This document shows positions 12,900-23,400 of a stretch of 64,000 nucleotides of DNA, piece by piece (within the stretch, counting starts at the first letter, position 1; each line of letters starts with the position of its first letter). The translations under genes were made by a program, and so were the position numbers. Origin of the DNA: Prostheceraeus crozeri. Its lineage: Eukaryota; Platyhelminthes; Polycladida; Euryleptidae. Location of the stretch: contig CAJQUW010006999.1 of the NCBI GenBank assembly GCA_907163375.1, positions 1-64,000 of the forward strand, given 5' to 3'. The notes below the pieces were generated by a model, which did no database searches, was not told where the DNA came from, and worked only from the letters and a program-made list of their open reading frames with translations.

Positions 12900-13437
12900 T
12901 TACAGATTCAGGCATAGAGATATGGAGCTTCCCCGTTCATTCATCAGGTGGTCAATATTTGATTTCTTCAACAGGATAGATTCTAGAATTCTTGGATAGT
13001 ACGTGCTAGAGACAATTTTGAAATTTCCTTTCTGAGGAGGATGAATGTGCATACTGATTTCAGTGGACGTTGGATAGCCCTTCAGATGCTCATTCATTCT
13101 CGTCACCAGATGCCGAACTGAACTACCGATGTAGCACTTGTCACAGTGCTCACACATGTATTTGTAGACAATGTTAGATTTGAGTTCGGACGGCACTTTG
13201 TCTTTATTCGAGAAGAACATGCTAGTTTTCATAGTTTTGAAAACAGGACGAATTTTGACATTCGGAGGAATAATTTTGTTGATCTCTTTGATATGATTCA
13301 ATAAATTGTTCTCACCTTCAGCAATGAAGGGGAAGCTCCAATTGAGTATGCGACACTCTAATGGATCTGAATTTTGAGTGAGAGTCCGGTTCTCATGTCT
13401 CGCCTCAACATCTTTACGAACGCGAGTAATTTCATAT
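12900..13437 (-). CDS. GIY-YIG endonuclease domain of PLE-1
   Basis: Open in one frame from about 13437 to a stop at 12900. The stretch begins with a linker (TEYEITRVRKDVEARHENRT), continues with IPPNVKIRPVFKTM, and then has the GIY-YIG core: YKYMCEHCDKCYIGSS, with the CxxC typical of the Penelope version, then RMNEHLKG with the conserved Arg and His/Glu region, and IHPPQKGNFKIV. It would nick target DNA to prime integration. Homologous pieces with the same order of motifs occur at 22.6-23.1, 26.6-26.8 and 60.8-61.0 kb. Confidence 0.85.
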
Positions 13438-14940
13438 TCAGTGAAGCCATTTTTTTTGAAAAATATTGCTGATGATAGAAACGGATTTTTGATAATTTGT
13501 GACGCTGGAATTTATTTTCAAAGCACGGTCAAAAAGAGATCTCATGGCGGCGAAGCGGTATCGCTTAGGTGAATACGCCGAATTAGGAGTATAGATATCG
13601 GTATTGGTTTCTTTCAGCTGCCAGGCAGTATGGAAACCATCATCATCAGCTCTGGTGACAATGGTGTCAAGAAATTCAAGATTATGATTGACCTCTTCTT
13701 CGAAAGTAAAATCAATGTCAGAATGCAGATCATTTAAAAAAGAATGAAAAGCATGAATATCAGCGTCGGCTTCGAAAATGCAGATGATATCATCCACATA
13801 TCTTTTGTAAAAGACAGGGGCTGAACCAGAAAACTTGTTCAGTTGTTTTTCAAGCATATCCATGGCGAAAGAAGCCATCGTTGGGGCGAGACATGAGCCC
13901 ATGGACATCCCATCCACTTGTAGATAGAGTTCGTTGTCGAAAGAAAATAAAATGTTGGTGCATGCCAATTTTAAAAGCTCACGCAAGGCCCGCTTTCCGA
14001 TTGGAATTTCATCTTCAGATATCATGGAAATGATATGATTAATAGTATCGTCGACCGGGATACTGGTGAACAAATTCTTCACATCAAAACTGACCATTTT
14101 CCGATTTTTGGAAGATTGCTGACCTTTGACAAGATCAACAAACTCAAAAGAATCCTTCAAAGTGAAAATTTTCGGAATCAATGGCTTTAAAATGTTATCC
14201 AACCATTTTGCTAAATTGGATGGATAAGCATTTATCATACTAAGGATTGGGCGATACGGAGGATCATTTTGGTTCTTGTGGACTTTTGGGAGTCCATACA
14301 GCCGAGCCGGTTGAGAACCGACCGGTTTGGTAATTTTGAAAATAGACTCGGAAATCAGGCCTTTGCTTTTCAATTGCACAAGTTTACGAACAAATCTATC
14401 CTCTTCCAGAATGAACGGATTCTTCTTTGATCGAGCACATGAAGAATACTTTTTGAATTTTGATTCGTTTTCGAGAAGCTTTTTCATTTTGGAAACATAA
14501 GCGGTGCGCTTCTCAATAACCACCCCATTGCCCTTATCAAACTTGCTGATATAAAGATGTTTGCGAGAAGAGAGATGACGAAGAATTTTGATCTTGGAGC
14601 GCCAATATTTAGAAACTTTGTGGCGAGAAAAGTAAGACTCGAAGGCACTGCGAAATTTATGTTTGAGAGTGCTCATCTTGTCCTCATCGAGAGAACCAAG
14701 CGGAATTTGACTGAAGATAGCTTCAGCTTCGGCTTTCTCATTGTCCAGATGGATACTTTGTCTCGGAAGAGTCATGGAAAAGCCCAGACTGAGCATCTCC
14801 ATTTCTTCTTCGGAAAAGACATGATCTGAGAGATTAATAACGGAGGTGGAAGAAATGCTTCTACCATCAGAAATCTCTTTGTTTTTTACAGAGATCAAGG
14901 TTTTGAGTCTCGATTTTGTATTTAAGTGATTAAATGTCAA
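13438..14940 (-). CDS. Penelope-type reverse transcriptase of PLE-1
   Basis: A 500-residue frame. The polymerase motifs appear in order: RLYGLPKVHK and YRPILSMINAYPS (about residues 217-243), SFDVKNLFTSIP with the first catalytic Asp (about 285-296), DGMSMGSCLAPTMASFAMD (about 343-361), and YKRYVDDIICIF with the catalytic Asp pair (about 380-391). These match the Penelope RT family, which is related to telomerase RT. It would copy element RNA into DNA at the target. The start codon at 14938-14940 lies inside the right inverted repeat, so that repeat must supply the promoter or 5' UTR. The following endonuclease is in another frame. Confidence 0.9.
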   Translation of the reverse strand: MTFNHLNTKSRLKTLISVKNKEISDGRSISSTSVINLSDHVFSEEEMEMLSLGFSMTLPRQSIHLDNEKAEAEAIFSQIPLGSLDEDKMSTLKHKFRSAFESYFSRHKVSKYWRSKIKILRHLSSRKHLYISKFDKGNGVVIEKRTAYVSKMKKLLENESKFKKYSSCARSKKNPFILEEDRFVRKLVQLKSKGLISESIFKITKPVGSQPARLYGLPKVHKNQNDPPYRPILSMINAYPSNLAKWLDNILKPLIPKIFTLKDSFEFVDLVKGQQSSKNRKMVSFDVKNLFTSIPVDDTINHIISMISEDEIPIGKRALRELLKLACTNILFSFDNELYLQVDGMSMGSCLAPTMASFAMDMLEKQLNKFSGSAPVFYKRYVDDIICIFEADADIHAFHSFLNDLHSDIDFTFEEEVNHNLEFLDTIVTRADDDGFHTAWQLKETNTDIYTPNSAYSPKRYRFAAMRSLFDRALKINSSVTNYQKSVSIISNIFQKKWLH

Positions 14941-14944
14941 ACAG

Positions 14945-15003
14945 TCTTTTGTTCACCTGAAGATGGCATGTGCACATGCTGAAACATGTAGTGCATCACA
15001 AAT
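14945..15003 (+). ncRNA. Hammerhead-like motif at 5' inverted repeat of PLE-1
   Basis: On the plus strand: UGUUCAC, CUGAAGA (14957-14963), stem II GCAUG-UGCA-CAUGC, GAAAC-AU-GUA, then GUGCAUCACAAA. Stem I pairs CAC with GUG and UGU with ACA. The cleavage triplet would be GUA, which is allowed. It is antisense to the element's genes because the terminal repeats are inverted. One extra U after the core makes activity uncertain. Confidence 0.45.
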
Positions 15004-15454
15004 CAATTCGTTTTGATTTATCAAATTTACGGGCATTGTTCACCAATATATATATATATATATAGATCATATATAGATCTCATATAGGTCTTGACGAAAG
15101 TATGATCAAATCTTTTCTCAGAAACTCAACAGGTAAGGTGGAAATTATGCGAAAGTCTAGACCAGTGGGCAATAAAATAAAGAACATGTCTGACGCTCGT
15201 ACTGACATAGTTGTCCGAATCTAATCGAATGAAAGCAAAGAGAAAATGAGAGAAAAGAATCACGTCTCTGAGTACGGTGCTACCACAGCAACGGCAGCCT
15301 ACTTCGTTTGACAAAAGAAGTGCAAGGAGAGCAATCATTGCAAATTTCTGGGTCGCAGCTGTGAAATCTGCCGTTGAGCTTATGAAAGTTGGATTGTGCT
15401 CAATCATGTTGGTGAAAAACGCTCACAAAAACTTTCCAAAACAATTACTAAATG

Positions 15455-15798
15455 AGTGGCAGGTTCCTTATGATATAATCACGCTTAAAGAAAACACTCC
15501 TGAGGTTGAGCATGAAAACATAGCAACACATGGAATTGCCAATTTAACAAACATTGCCTGTCCAAAGCTGTCATGACACACAGGATCTGTAAAATACAAT
15601 CATTGCTTCTGTATTGCTATCATGATCAGTCAATTCCGTGGTAATTTCTTCAAAACTTCAGAAATTTGCATATATCACATTTGGTAGCAATACCCAATTG
15701 TATTCACCTCGAGTTCATTTAATAAAATCGAAAGTGTGTACACATTGAGGATTTAATAAATGCGGAGTTACCACTCTACCTAATATACTTCCTCTATG
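15455..15798 (-). mobile_element. hAT-like MITE family M, partial copy M5
   Basis: One end of the MITE family described at 45.17 kb, in reverse orientation. It ends CTACCTAATATACTTCCTCTATG and contains the shared blocks ATCATGATCAGTCAATTCCG, CTCGAGTTCATTTAATAAAA and ATAATCACGCTTAA. The other end is not present, so it is truncated near the PLE. Confidence 0.65.
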
Positions 15799-16597
15799 GT
15801 CCCTACCTTCATCTATGAATGGCTTCTGAGCACAGAAGTGCATAATCATGCATGTTCGTTTGATAGTTGCGATTACATAAAAGTGCTTAAAATTAAGTAA
15901 TTAATAAAAACTCATAGAACTATCTTGTGTACAAAGGTCTTCTTTTGATCAGATAGCTTCGTCGCATCCAATACATAGATAATTTAGGCTAAAACTCACC
16001 TTGGGGGTATCAAAAACGATTTTATTTTGACTTATTGTATTTCATGACGACATTTTATGAGTGTTTTTCAAGAAGAGGTCCATAAAAAAAGGGGTTTGAG
16101 TGTGACTAAGACTTATAAGCACATGTCGCATTATTGTAGTAATAAATGTGCACCGATCAACAGTGCCAGAACTTAAGAAATATCAAATGGTGTGTGTAGC
16201 TGATACTTGGATATTTCGTAATTTTGACACTTTCCTGCTTCAACTTCATCAAAACTGTAGAGAACTAATTAGAACCTCATATTTCACAGAAAGCAATCTT
16301 ATATCAATGCTCGGCAAGAAAGATAGGAAATTCTGCAGAGGTGTAAAAGTGCTTAATATTAAGCACTCGGTCAAATTATGATTGAATTCACCATTCTATG
16401 TCAATAAATATCGATATCGATAGACAGACTATCATCTTTTGCCTGATGATAGGTTTGCTTTTGAAACTTACCTGAGGATGATCACCTTACAAATCTTCGT
16501 GCATTGTGTATTCAATTCGAGGCAATTTTATCCCGATACAAAGTTAATACTAATAAAGCTGTAATTGCTGTAAAGGCACAAATAATGATGTGCTTAC

Positions 16598-16751
16598 CAA
16601 AGAGAGTAATATTTTGTTCTACACCATCTCCCCAAGATATTGTAGCTTCCAAATCAGTTCCTTCAGCACGCTCAAGTCTGCATTCAAAGTTTTCATCAAA
16701 ATTGATAAACACATCAGGACAAGTGAAATTCAGTGACTTTTGAGATATCTT
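16598..16751 (-). CDS. PKD-repeat exon of putative gene B
   Basis: A 154-bp candidate exon bounded by an acceptor (GTTACACAG) and a donor (G|GTAAGC). It starts in phase 0 and ends with one base over. It encodes KISQKSLNFTCPDVFINF, then FECRLERAEGTDLEATISWG with DG, then VEQNITLFG. The ISWGDG segment is the conserved core of a PKD (polycystic kidney disease) Ig-like repeat, usually written WxFGDG, and a Cys precedes it as in several polycystin repeats. Its phase fits directly after the WSC exon at 21.8 kb, which ends in phase 0. If so, the intron is about 5 kb. The gene link is inferred from phase, strand and domain order. Confidence 0.55.
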
Positions 16752-19700
16752 CTGTGTAACACGCGTTTGAAGAGCGGTTCGTTGAAACTGTAAGACGACG
16801 ATTTAATTGATCAAAATTAATTAAATTTAATCCTAAGAAGCGAGTCCCAGACAGTTTTTTCTATTAAAAAGTAAATCAGAAAAATTAGGATCAATATAAA
16901 AGAAATGCCAAGAAAGTGATTTTGATACATAGGAGCAGAGAATCAGAAACTGTAGTTCATAAAGGAAAGATCAGAAAAGCCAAGCAGTAAATAGAAATCA
17001 AAATACGTAACACTTTATGATGTATTTGGACCTGCAACCATTTTCCAACATTTTCGCATTCGAAATCACTTAATCAACAGCCTGCAGGTTTGACAAGTGA
17101 AATCGATCCTGAATATCTGTAATTCACGGAATTCCGTGTAGAAAGAATAACACATCGAATAGATGCCAGATAACCGACACAAAAATGTTTGCTGAAAAAC
17201 TTGGTTGAAAAGTAAGGTTAACTGTATTTTAATCAATGAGTGTCATGGTTCACAACATTTTTAGAAAGCAATAATTAAAATAATTTACATTAATTCAAAT
17301 GACAGAATGAAATCACTTTGACTGTGCGAGAAGCTTCGTAAAGGTCATCAGGCTAAAACTTTCAGTTGCTGTCCGTGTTATGTACTTTAATAGTAATGTA
17401 CGGGATCACGAATATATGAACTATTGCATATCACTCGAAAGCGCGAATATTGGTAAACATATTTTACCATTGGTGAACTTTAAGTAACGATCATCTCTGC
17501 TTCAATAGACATTGAGCCAGACATCTGCTAGACGTTGTGAATGTGACGAGAGGCAACTACCCCATCTGGCGACGCCGTTTTTTAACTTCCGTTCCCAGCC
17601 TTAAAAAGCTTGATACGTCAAAGTGTACTTATTGTCAAATTATAGAGCTGACCCCAGGTGCGATTGAATCCAGGTCTACTGAATTCATAGTGAATACTCT
17701 ATACCAGAAGGAGACTACAGCAGGAAAATATGAATTGTTCTTCGGGTCGAAAATATCAATAGGCTATCAAATCATTAAATAACAAAGTCAACAACGTCGT
17801 AATGCGGCTTCTATATTTTTGCAGGTACTAGAGGATGTATCAGCCTATGCTATAAATGGCAAGTTACGGATTCCATAACTTTTGGATATTCTGAAAATTG
17901 TCAGTTGTAGGAGCCAGGGGAAACCCGATGGGCGGTTTTTATTGTGAAAACATTTCATTTTGTCTCGAACAATGCATTTCACATGCCAGCGGCATGCATG
18001 ACCTGATAATGCAATGATGCAGGGTTTATTCAAATATCTTATTATTATTTTTATCAATTATACTAAAGAATAATACTTAATAAATACTAATGGCTACTTA
18101 TGGCAACCGCAGGAATGGCAAAGATACGAATGTTAGGAAACTTTTAGCAAAACATAAACACCAGATAAAAGCGAAATTTTTGTAGAACGAGAAGGAAAGG
18201 ATATTGGCTTCTAGACTGGACGGCGATATACTTGTGTGGAATTGTAACGCAGCCTGAGATTATCGGAGAGACAGTACCGTATTCACTCTAATAGAAAATA
18301 CCTTACATAGACCTACTTTTTTTAAAGGATACAAGTGTAGTGTCAGTCACTGTTCAAGCACCTATCAGCTTAAATTGTGTTCAACTATGGTCTACTTCTT
18401 CAAGGTGAAGGTTTGTTAACTTAATACGATTGCCCAAGCGAATGCTACGATCATTGGAAAGTTTGGAATAAGGATCTTGCCTCCATCCCTTCCATAAGTC
18501 GTGTCGCACAGAACTCAACAACCCTATCGTGTATAGTTGAATAAATCAAGCTCCAAATTAATATATTATAGGTCTGGGCTCTATTAGAGTAGATACAGTA
18601 ATAAAAGACCTTCTAAGACACATTACAATTGAAACCGATGTCGTAATGCTCAAAACTTCAACAAGCCATCCAGTCTAGATTATGGAGATAATACAGCTTG
18701 ATGTCAGAAGGTATATGCATACAAGATAGGTCAGTCAAGTAGGCAAGATCAGAAAAGTATTTTACCTCCACTAAAGTGTTCATCTGCAATGAAAATTTTC
18801 AAATCAAATTCCATCGATCACATGCATGAGACAATCAATAATAAAATTTGACCAACTTTTCATGAAATAAGCATTCAAATTCAAAGCGTCAATATTCATT
18901 ACAAATGACTTGATTACGCATATAGCATAATACATATTAATTGATATTGAATATAAAATATTAATATAGCATGATTTCAAAGTTATGGACAATTTTGGCT
19001 TCAAGAATATTTTGACGGCGAAGAAAAGTAATCCAAGAGAATGCGAATCTACACATTTCGTAGTTTCAAAATTATAGCATTGCCATTTTCCAATAATCAT
19101 AAAAATAAGTCATGGTTTGACCATGAGGAAATATTGTGATGCAAATCTCATGGTGTTGAAGGTACTGCGATGCATATACACATTTTCATTTGAGTTCTAA
19201 AGAACACAGACACATAGGAATCACGCGAATAAAAAGTTAGCAAAATTAACTGAATCGTGTAATCACTTATTAAGGATTTCAGAGTTTCTGGTATTAGAAT
19301 AAGCACAAAAACTAAGAATTACCAAAAATATTATTCATGTAGAATAGGAAAGAATAACTGTTCTTCCTTTATGAATTATGCATTTATTCATGAATCTGCA
19401 ATCTTGGTGAATTTAGCTTAGAAGCTTGTCAAAAGCTATGAATAGCCCGTTGTACAACGTTTTTGGTTACAGATAAGTCAGTTAGATAGGCTTATCAAAA
19501 TTAGCTTTGAGGTAAATTTCAAATTACAAGAATAAGGGAAGATTTAAAACGAACAAACTTCTTGCATATGAGTAAAACACATGCATCCAATGCTATCGAT
19601 GTACTGTATCTTTCTAAAGTTAGTGGATGACAATGATACTTTCAAAGAAAAATGGTGGACCGGAAGCAAATTCATAATGAAGAGGAAAGAAAACTGTTCT

Positions 19701-19911
19701 TACTTTCGTGGTTTGTCTTCCGTAAAGCCCTCGCCGACTCTTATCAAACGGAAGCGTCGGAATAAATTAAATGTGCGAATACTGCAGTTGATAAAGTCAC
19801 GAAGAAATCAAAAAGTGTAAATCGATTCCATCAAAATGAGCGTTTCTACGGTGTCTTTCTGTACACAAAGAATTGGTCGGAGCTGTAGCACCAATGTTGG
19901 GTCGTGGGTTC

Positions 19912-19935
19912 ACTCTTGGGTGAGAACCCAAGAGT
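19912..19935. repeat. Perfect 10-bp hairpin ACTCTTGGGT
   Basis: ACTCTTGGGT-GAGA-ACCCAAGAGT is a perfect inverted repeat with a four-base loop. The same ACTCTTGGGT word recurs at about 20,916, so both may mark ends of one roughly 1.1-kb element. Confidence 0.6.
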
Positions 19936-20913
19936 AAAAAAATTGACCATGAATGATCATTTGCGGTTTTCTTGGAAAAATTCTGCCTAAGTGTATGACC
20001 ACATCATGTCAAAGCAAGTTATCTACATGTAAATATAATCTACATGTAAACCTACTTCAACCACACGATTGGTCTATGATAAAACTGTGCTATTATCATT
20101 ATCTTTGATATAGACCTACTGTAAATGTCTATCTGATAGTTTGTTTAATTAGCATTTAAAACTATGCTTTGATTACCTATGGCTTCTTTGTGACTTTCAT
20201 CCATTAAGCTAGATGTAATGCATATTGTGTTTAACAGAATTGTGCATACATCATTTTGCGTGAAATATAACAAATAATACATGAAAAAATGCAATGCATT
20301 AAACCAATACCTGTATAACGCTTCTGCTGTTAAATTGGTAGCCTACAACAATTCGTAGATAACTTGCTTCATATAGCCTCTTGCCTTGACAGCTAAAAAC
20401 TTCGGCCTATATTGTTTATTCTACTATTAGGCTACATGTATTAGAAATAGAAAGATAATCGGTATCATTTAATGCAGTGACATTCTTTGATGATTGCTTC
20501 TTACGATTAGTAAAAATATCGTTACATCTGCATTTGTGCTATTTTCATCTTATACGAAGCCTATGTTATGTGTGTTTCGTTTCTCGATCAGACATGTTGT
20601 AAGGAATGTAGCTTAGTCATGCATGTTGTTCTAAATAGGAAATTATTAGGCTGTAGACGTAAACAGGGTTAATGATATTAAGCCCAGAGATAACCTATGC
20701 CGATAATTAAAACTTTTAGCTAATATGGCCTCAATTCCGCAATAACACAATCATGTAATAAGTAGTTATTACTATGAACATTACATGCATATTAATTGGA
20801 TAGCAATATGTACAATATGGTATGATTCAAAATATCTTCATGCAATTTCAAATCTCAATCAAAATTCCAAACATGTTCTGGAAATTGTTGTTCCACTTCA
20901 TTAGAAAAATAAC

Positions 20914-21033
20914 CACTCTTGGGTCCAGTCTTGGGGTACCCAAGATTAATCTTGGTCTTTGGTCTTGGGGGGATACCCCAAAATTTAATCTTGGGCTTGG
21001 GGGTACCCAAGCACAAGTTTGGACCCAACCTTG
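20914..21033. repeat. CTTGGG/CCCAAG low-complexity palindromic cluster
   Basis: About 120 bases of interlaced TTGGGGTACCCAAG, CCAAGATTAATCTTGG and CTTGGGGGGATACCCC units. The reading frames on both strands here are translations of this repeat, not genes. Confidence 0.7.
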
Positions 21034-21782
21034 GTAGCACAATTGCACAGTTATTGTGGCTAGATACACCAGTAACTGCTAATGAAGTCGAAGTAGGCGA
21101 TCTTTTACCTTCCTCATTCGAGCGACCGACATGACGCTGCGTGTCTGCTGACCGCGATGGCTGGCTCTCTCGCCGATCTGGGCCTCGTCGTGCATCCCAT
21201 CACCCAAGCATTACCTTCATCAACTCTCAATGCGTTCGTCTCAACATTTCACAATTAAAACACAAGCAAGGTTGGACATATAGATAGAAATAGATTCTTT
21301 ATCTGAAGTTGAAGTTTTTTTTACTGTTATGAATTTCTATGGACATATATGAGACCTGTGCAACACCTACTATGATGTCTTCCGTTATTCTTACAATTTG
21401 AAATTTACCTAAAATCTAATTTTGATATACCTACTAGCTGGGTTATCTGCAACCAAAAACTTTCTTACTTTCTCACTTTCTTGCTTAAGGGCAGCCTGTT
21501 TGTGTCCCGTTGGTTCAGGAAAAAGCTTTTCCCCAAAAACTCTATACAACGGGCTTTTCTTAGCTTTTGACAAGCTTCTAAACCAAATTCACCAAGATTG
21601 CAGACTCATATGTTACATACTGTATTTAGAAGAATCAACGATGAATGCGCATGTGCAGCATGCACATTGTACATGTGGGTGCGATGCATCCCGCGCATAT
21701 CGTACTAACTAGCTACTAGTCGAATTGGCTGAGCCAGAAAATCCAGGCCCTGTTGTAAGTTTGAGCATACATGATTACCTAC

Positions 21783-22359
21783 CTCGTATCTCATTATAGA
21801 GCTGACTGTTCGTGCCATTATCATATGTGTTCCAGGTAGAATATACATTTTTTGAATTTGACTAATATTCTGACCAAGAATTTCCCAGTGATTAAAATGA
21901 TCGTAAAATCCAACTTCAAAGAGAATCATTGTTGAATCAGAAACATTGCCTTCCATTGTGATATTAATATTCGATCCAACGGGAAGAATGGACTGACCGG
22001 TTGATGTTCCAATTGTGAACTGTTCGATTTCAATTGTAAAAGCTGACAAGTAGACTCCGAATGCGCCCGGTTGATCGCATGCTGTAGAAGTCACGTTTGT
22101 CATGCCATCTAGATTTTCGGAGCACAAGCAGACCATGTCAGACATATAGATAGCATACTTCTGTTCTCTGAATCCACACTCAATGGAGCAAACGAAGGGG
22201 CTGGTCAATGGAGCAGGATAGCCAGGATTGAACGTAGACGCTCGATCTCTCTCATTTTCAACGTAGCACCCCAAATATGTTGCTGTAATGGATGAAGAAA
22301 TAGGGTTTGATAATTTGATAAATGGGATTGAGTCTTCATGTGACATACCACATTTTGTG
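21783..22359 (-). CDS. WSC plus Ig/PKD-like exon of a polycystin-1-like gene (gene B)
   Basis: A 577-bp exon with acceptor ATTTAG and donor GAG|GTAGGT, beginning with one carried base and ending in phase 0 (192 codons). Residues about 28-105 form a WSC domain: TYLGCYVEN, then R/F-containing linker, VCSIECGF, YAIYMSDMVCLCSENLDG, and a final Cys before GAFGVYLSAF, giving the family's ordered cysteines. A beta-rich segment follows (TIEIEQFTIGTSTG, SNINITMEGNVSDSTMILFEVGF, GTHMIMARTVSS), like the first Ig-like/PKD module that follows WSC in polycystin-1. WSC is a carbohydrate-binding extracellular module. The protein would be secreted or membrane-bound. A WSC protein of another family is possible, but the tandem polycystin locus upstream favours polycystin-1. 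Confidence 0.75.
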
Positions 22360-22479
22360 CTAAATTTACAAACAATAAGAATGCAAATTATCAGATTACA
22401 ATCAATATTTAGGAACGATATCACGACAAAAATTACTACTCACTGACTGCACTGTCAACCTTGACCAGAAAATAATGAC

Positions 22480-23400
22480 TCAAATGTCTTTTGCGACATT
22501 TTTGTAAAAGGACTACCCCATTTGAAACTTGCAAAAACATTCAAATCAATTATACAAATAATTTCCAAGTATAAAGTTAACAAGAGGCCTTTCATAAAGA
22601 ACAATGTAATGCAGTACTTAAGTGCCCACTCCCTTATTTGCAACAGGTATTCAATAAAAAATACACGGACTCATTCATACCTTTTCTTCCTCCATCGACA
22701 AATGATACTAGAAAAAAAATAAATAAAATCAAAAAAATTTTGAAAAACAGCAAAATTATAGTAGCCTTCAGTACTTGGAAAAGTCAAAACTTAATCCTCA
22801 ACAAAGATCCCATTAAGTTCGAAGAGTCCTCCTCAGTTGTGTACGAATATTTTTGTGAACGATGCCCCGATTGTTGCATCGGAGAAACTCGACCACAATT
22901 GCAAAAAAGAATTCGAGAGCATATTACAGGGAAACCAGCATCAGAAATTTTTATTCATATCCATCCACCTAATGACAAAAACTTCAAAATATTAACAAAA
23001 ACAAAACACACAAGAATAGCAGAATCACTCATCATAAGATCACGCCAAAACCTCATGAACAATCAAACATCATCTGAACCTTTACACTTATTTTAGTTGG
23101 TGACCAATTCTATTTCTATGTTTGCTAACAGATATTTCTCTGTCAATGCGTGGCTCATTCTATTTCCATGGCCACTGACAAGTTTAATTCGTACTCTTGC
23201 CTTGCAACTGTCCGGATCTCTTTTTTAAATGTGTTCATCGATTTTATGTCCAAAATTGTATATAACCCTGTCCGTTTGTTGTACACGTATTATCGCCACT
23301 GATGATGGATACCACGGTATTTGAAACCGGTATGGCAATAAATCGCAACCATGCAAGATACTAGAATCGTTTTGAATTCCGATAGCAATGGCAACAAGAT
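22480..23400 (+). mobile_element. PLE-2, 3' part of a Penelope-like element
   Basis: A plus-strand PLE fragment in the intron just upstream (in gene B direction) of the WSC exon. A 152-codon frame at 22638-23096 has the linker PSTNDTRKKINKIKK and a GIY-YIG domain (YEYFCERCPDCCIGETRP, RIREHITGK, IHIHPPNDKNFKIL). About 200 bases later comes the hammerhead at 23.29-23.34 kb that marks the element's terminus. Only the C-terminal fringe of RT remains. Its protein differs clearly from PLE-1, so it is a separate lineage. Confidence 0.8.
23289..23342 (+). ncRNA. Hammerhead ribozyme candidate at PLE-2 terminus
   Basis: The best copy in the window. Stem I pairs UAU(C)GCCA (23291-23298) with UGGC(A)AUA (23333-23340), with one mismatch. 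The core CUGAUGA (23299-23305) is canonical. Stem II pairs GGAUACC with GGUAUUU around a two-base AC loop. GAAA (23323-23326) follows, a minimal stem III AC-CG-GU, and cleavage site A at 23332 (GUA). One extra U lies between core and stem II. This is the type I layout with a tiny stem III known from Penelope-like elements. Confidence 0.6.

Larger units (their letters stand above)
12658..15023 (-). mobile_element. Penelope-like element PLE-1 with inverted terminal repeats
   Basis: A 2,366-bp element read on the minus strand. It encodes a Penelope-type reverse transcriptase followed by a GIY-YIG endonuclease, the gene order typical of the family. Its ends are a pair of inverted repeats, 12658-12773 and 14907-15023. 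By eye they differ by one substitution and one single-base gap, so insertion looks recent. Each end carries a hammerhead-like motif. Penelope-like elements are known to have terminal repeats in direct or inverted arrangement and to carry hammerhead ribozymes. The element sits beside TA microsatellite DNA and probably in an intron of gene B. RT and endonuclease lie in different frames in this sequence. Confidence 0.9.
11583..16366. repeat. Series of five GTGCTTAA-TTAAGCAC palindromes
   Basis: Near-palindromes occur at about 11,583-11,610, 11,935-11,962, 12,300-12,334, 15,878-15,900 and 16,345-16,366. The last contains a perfect 18-base palindrome GTGCTTAATATTAAGCAC (16,349-16,366). The third has arms of about 16 bases, TATGAAAA...TTTTCATA at its outer edges. 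The fourth is degenerate. The PLE at 12.66-15.02 kb lies within the series. I did not see the motif elsewhere in the window. The function is unknown: it could be ends of a short foldback element or repeated homeodomain-type (TTAAGTG) sites. Confidence 0.6.
16752..21782. other. Presumed gene B intron, mostly featureless
   Basis: No coding or mobile element was recognised apart from the CTTGGG-type palindromes at 19.9 and 20.9 kb. A plus-strand frame at 19581-19820 (KMVDD..., Lys/Arg-rich end) has no motif and is probably chance. Confidence 0.45.

Noticed and set aside
20822-21134. Overlapping frames on both strands rich in Gly/Leu/Pro
   Set aside because: Translations of a CTTGGG/CCCAAG low-complexity palindrome.
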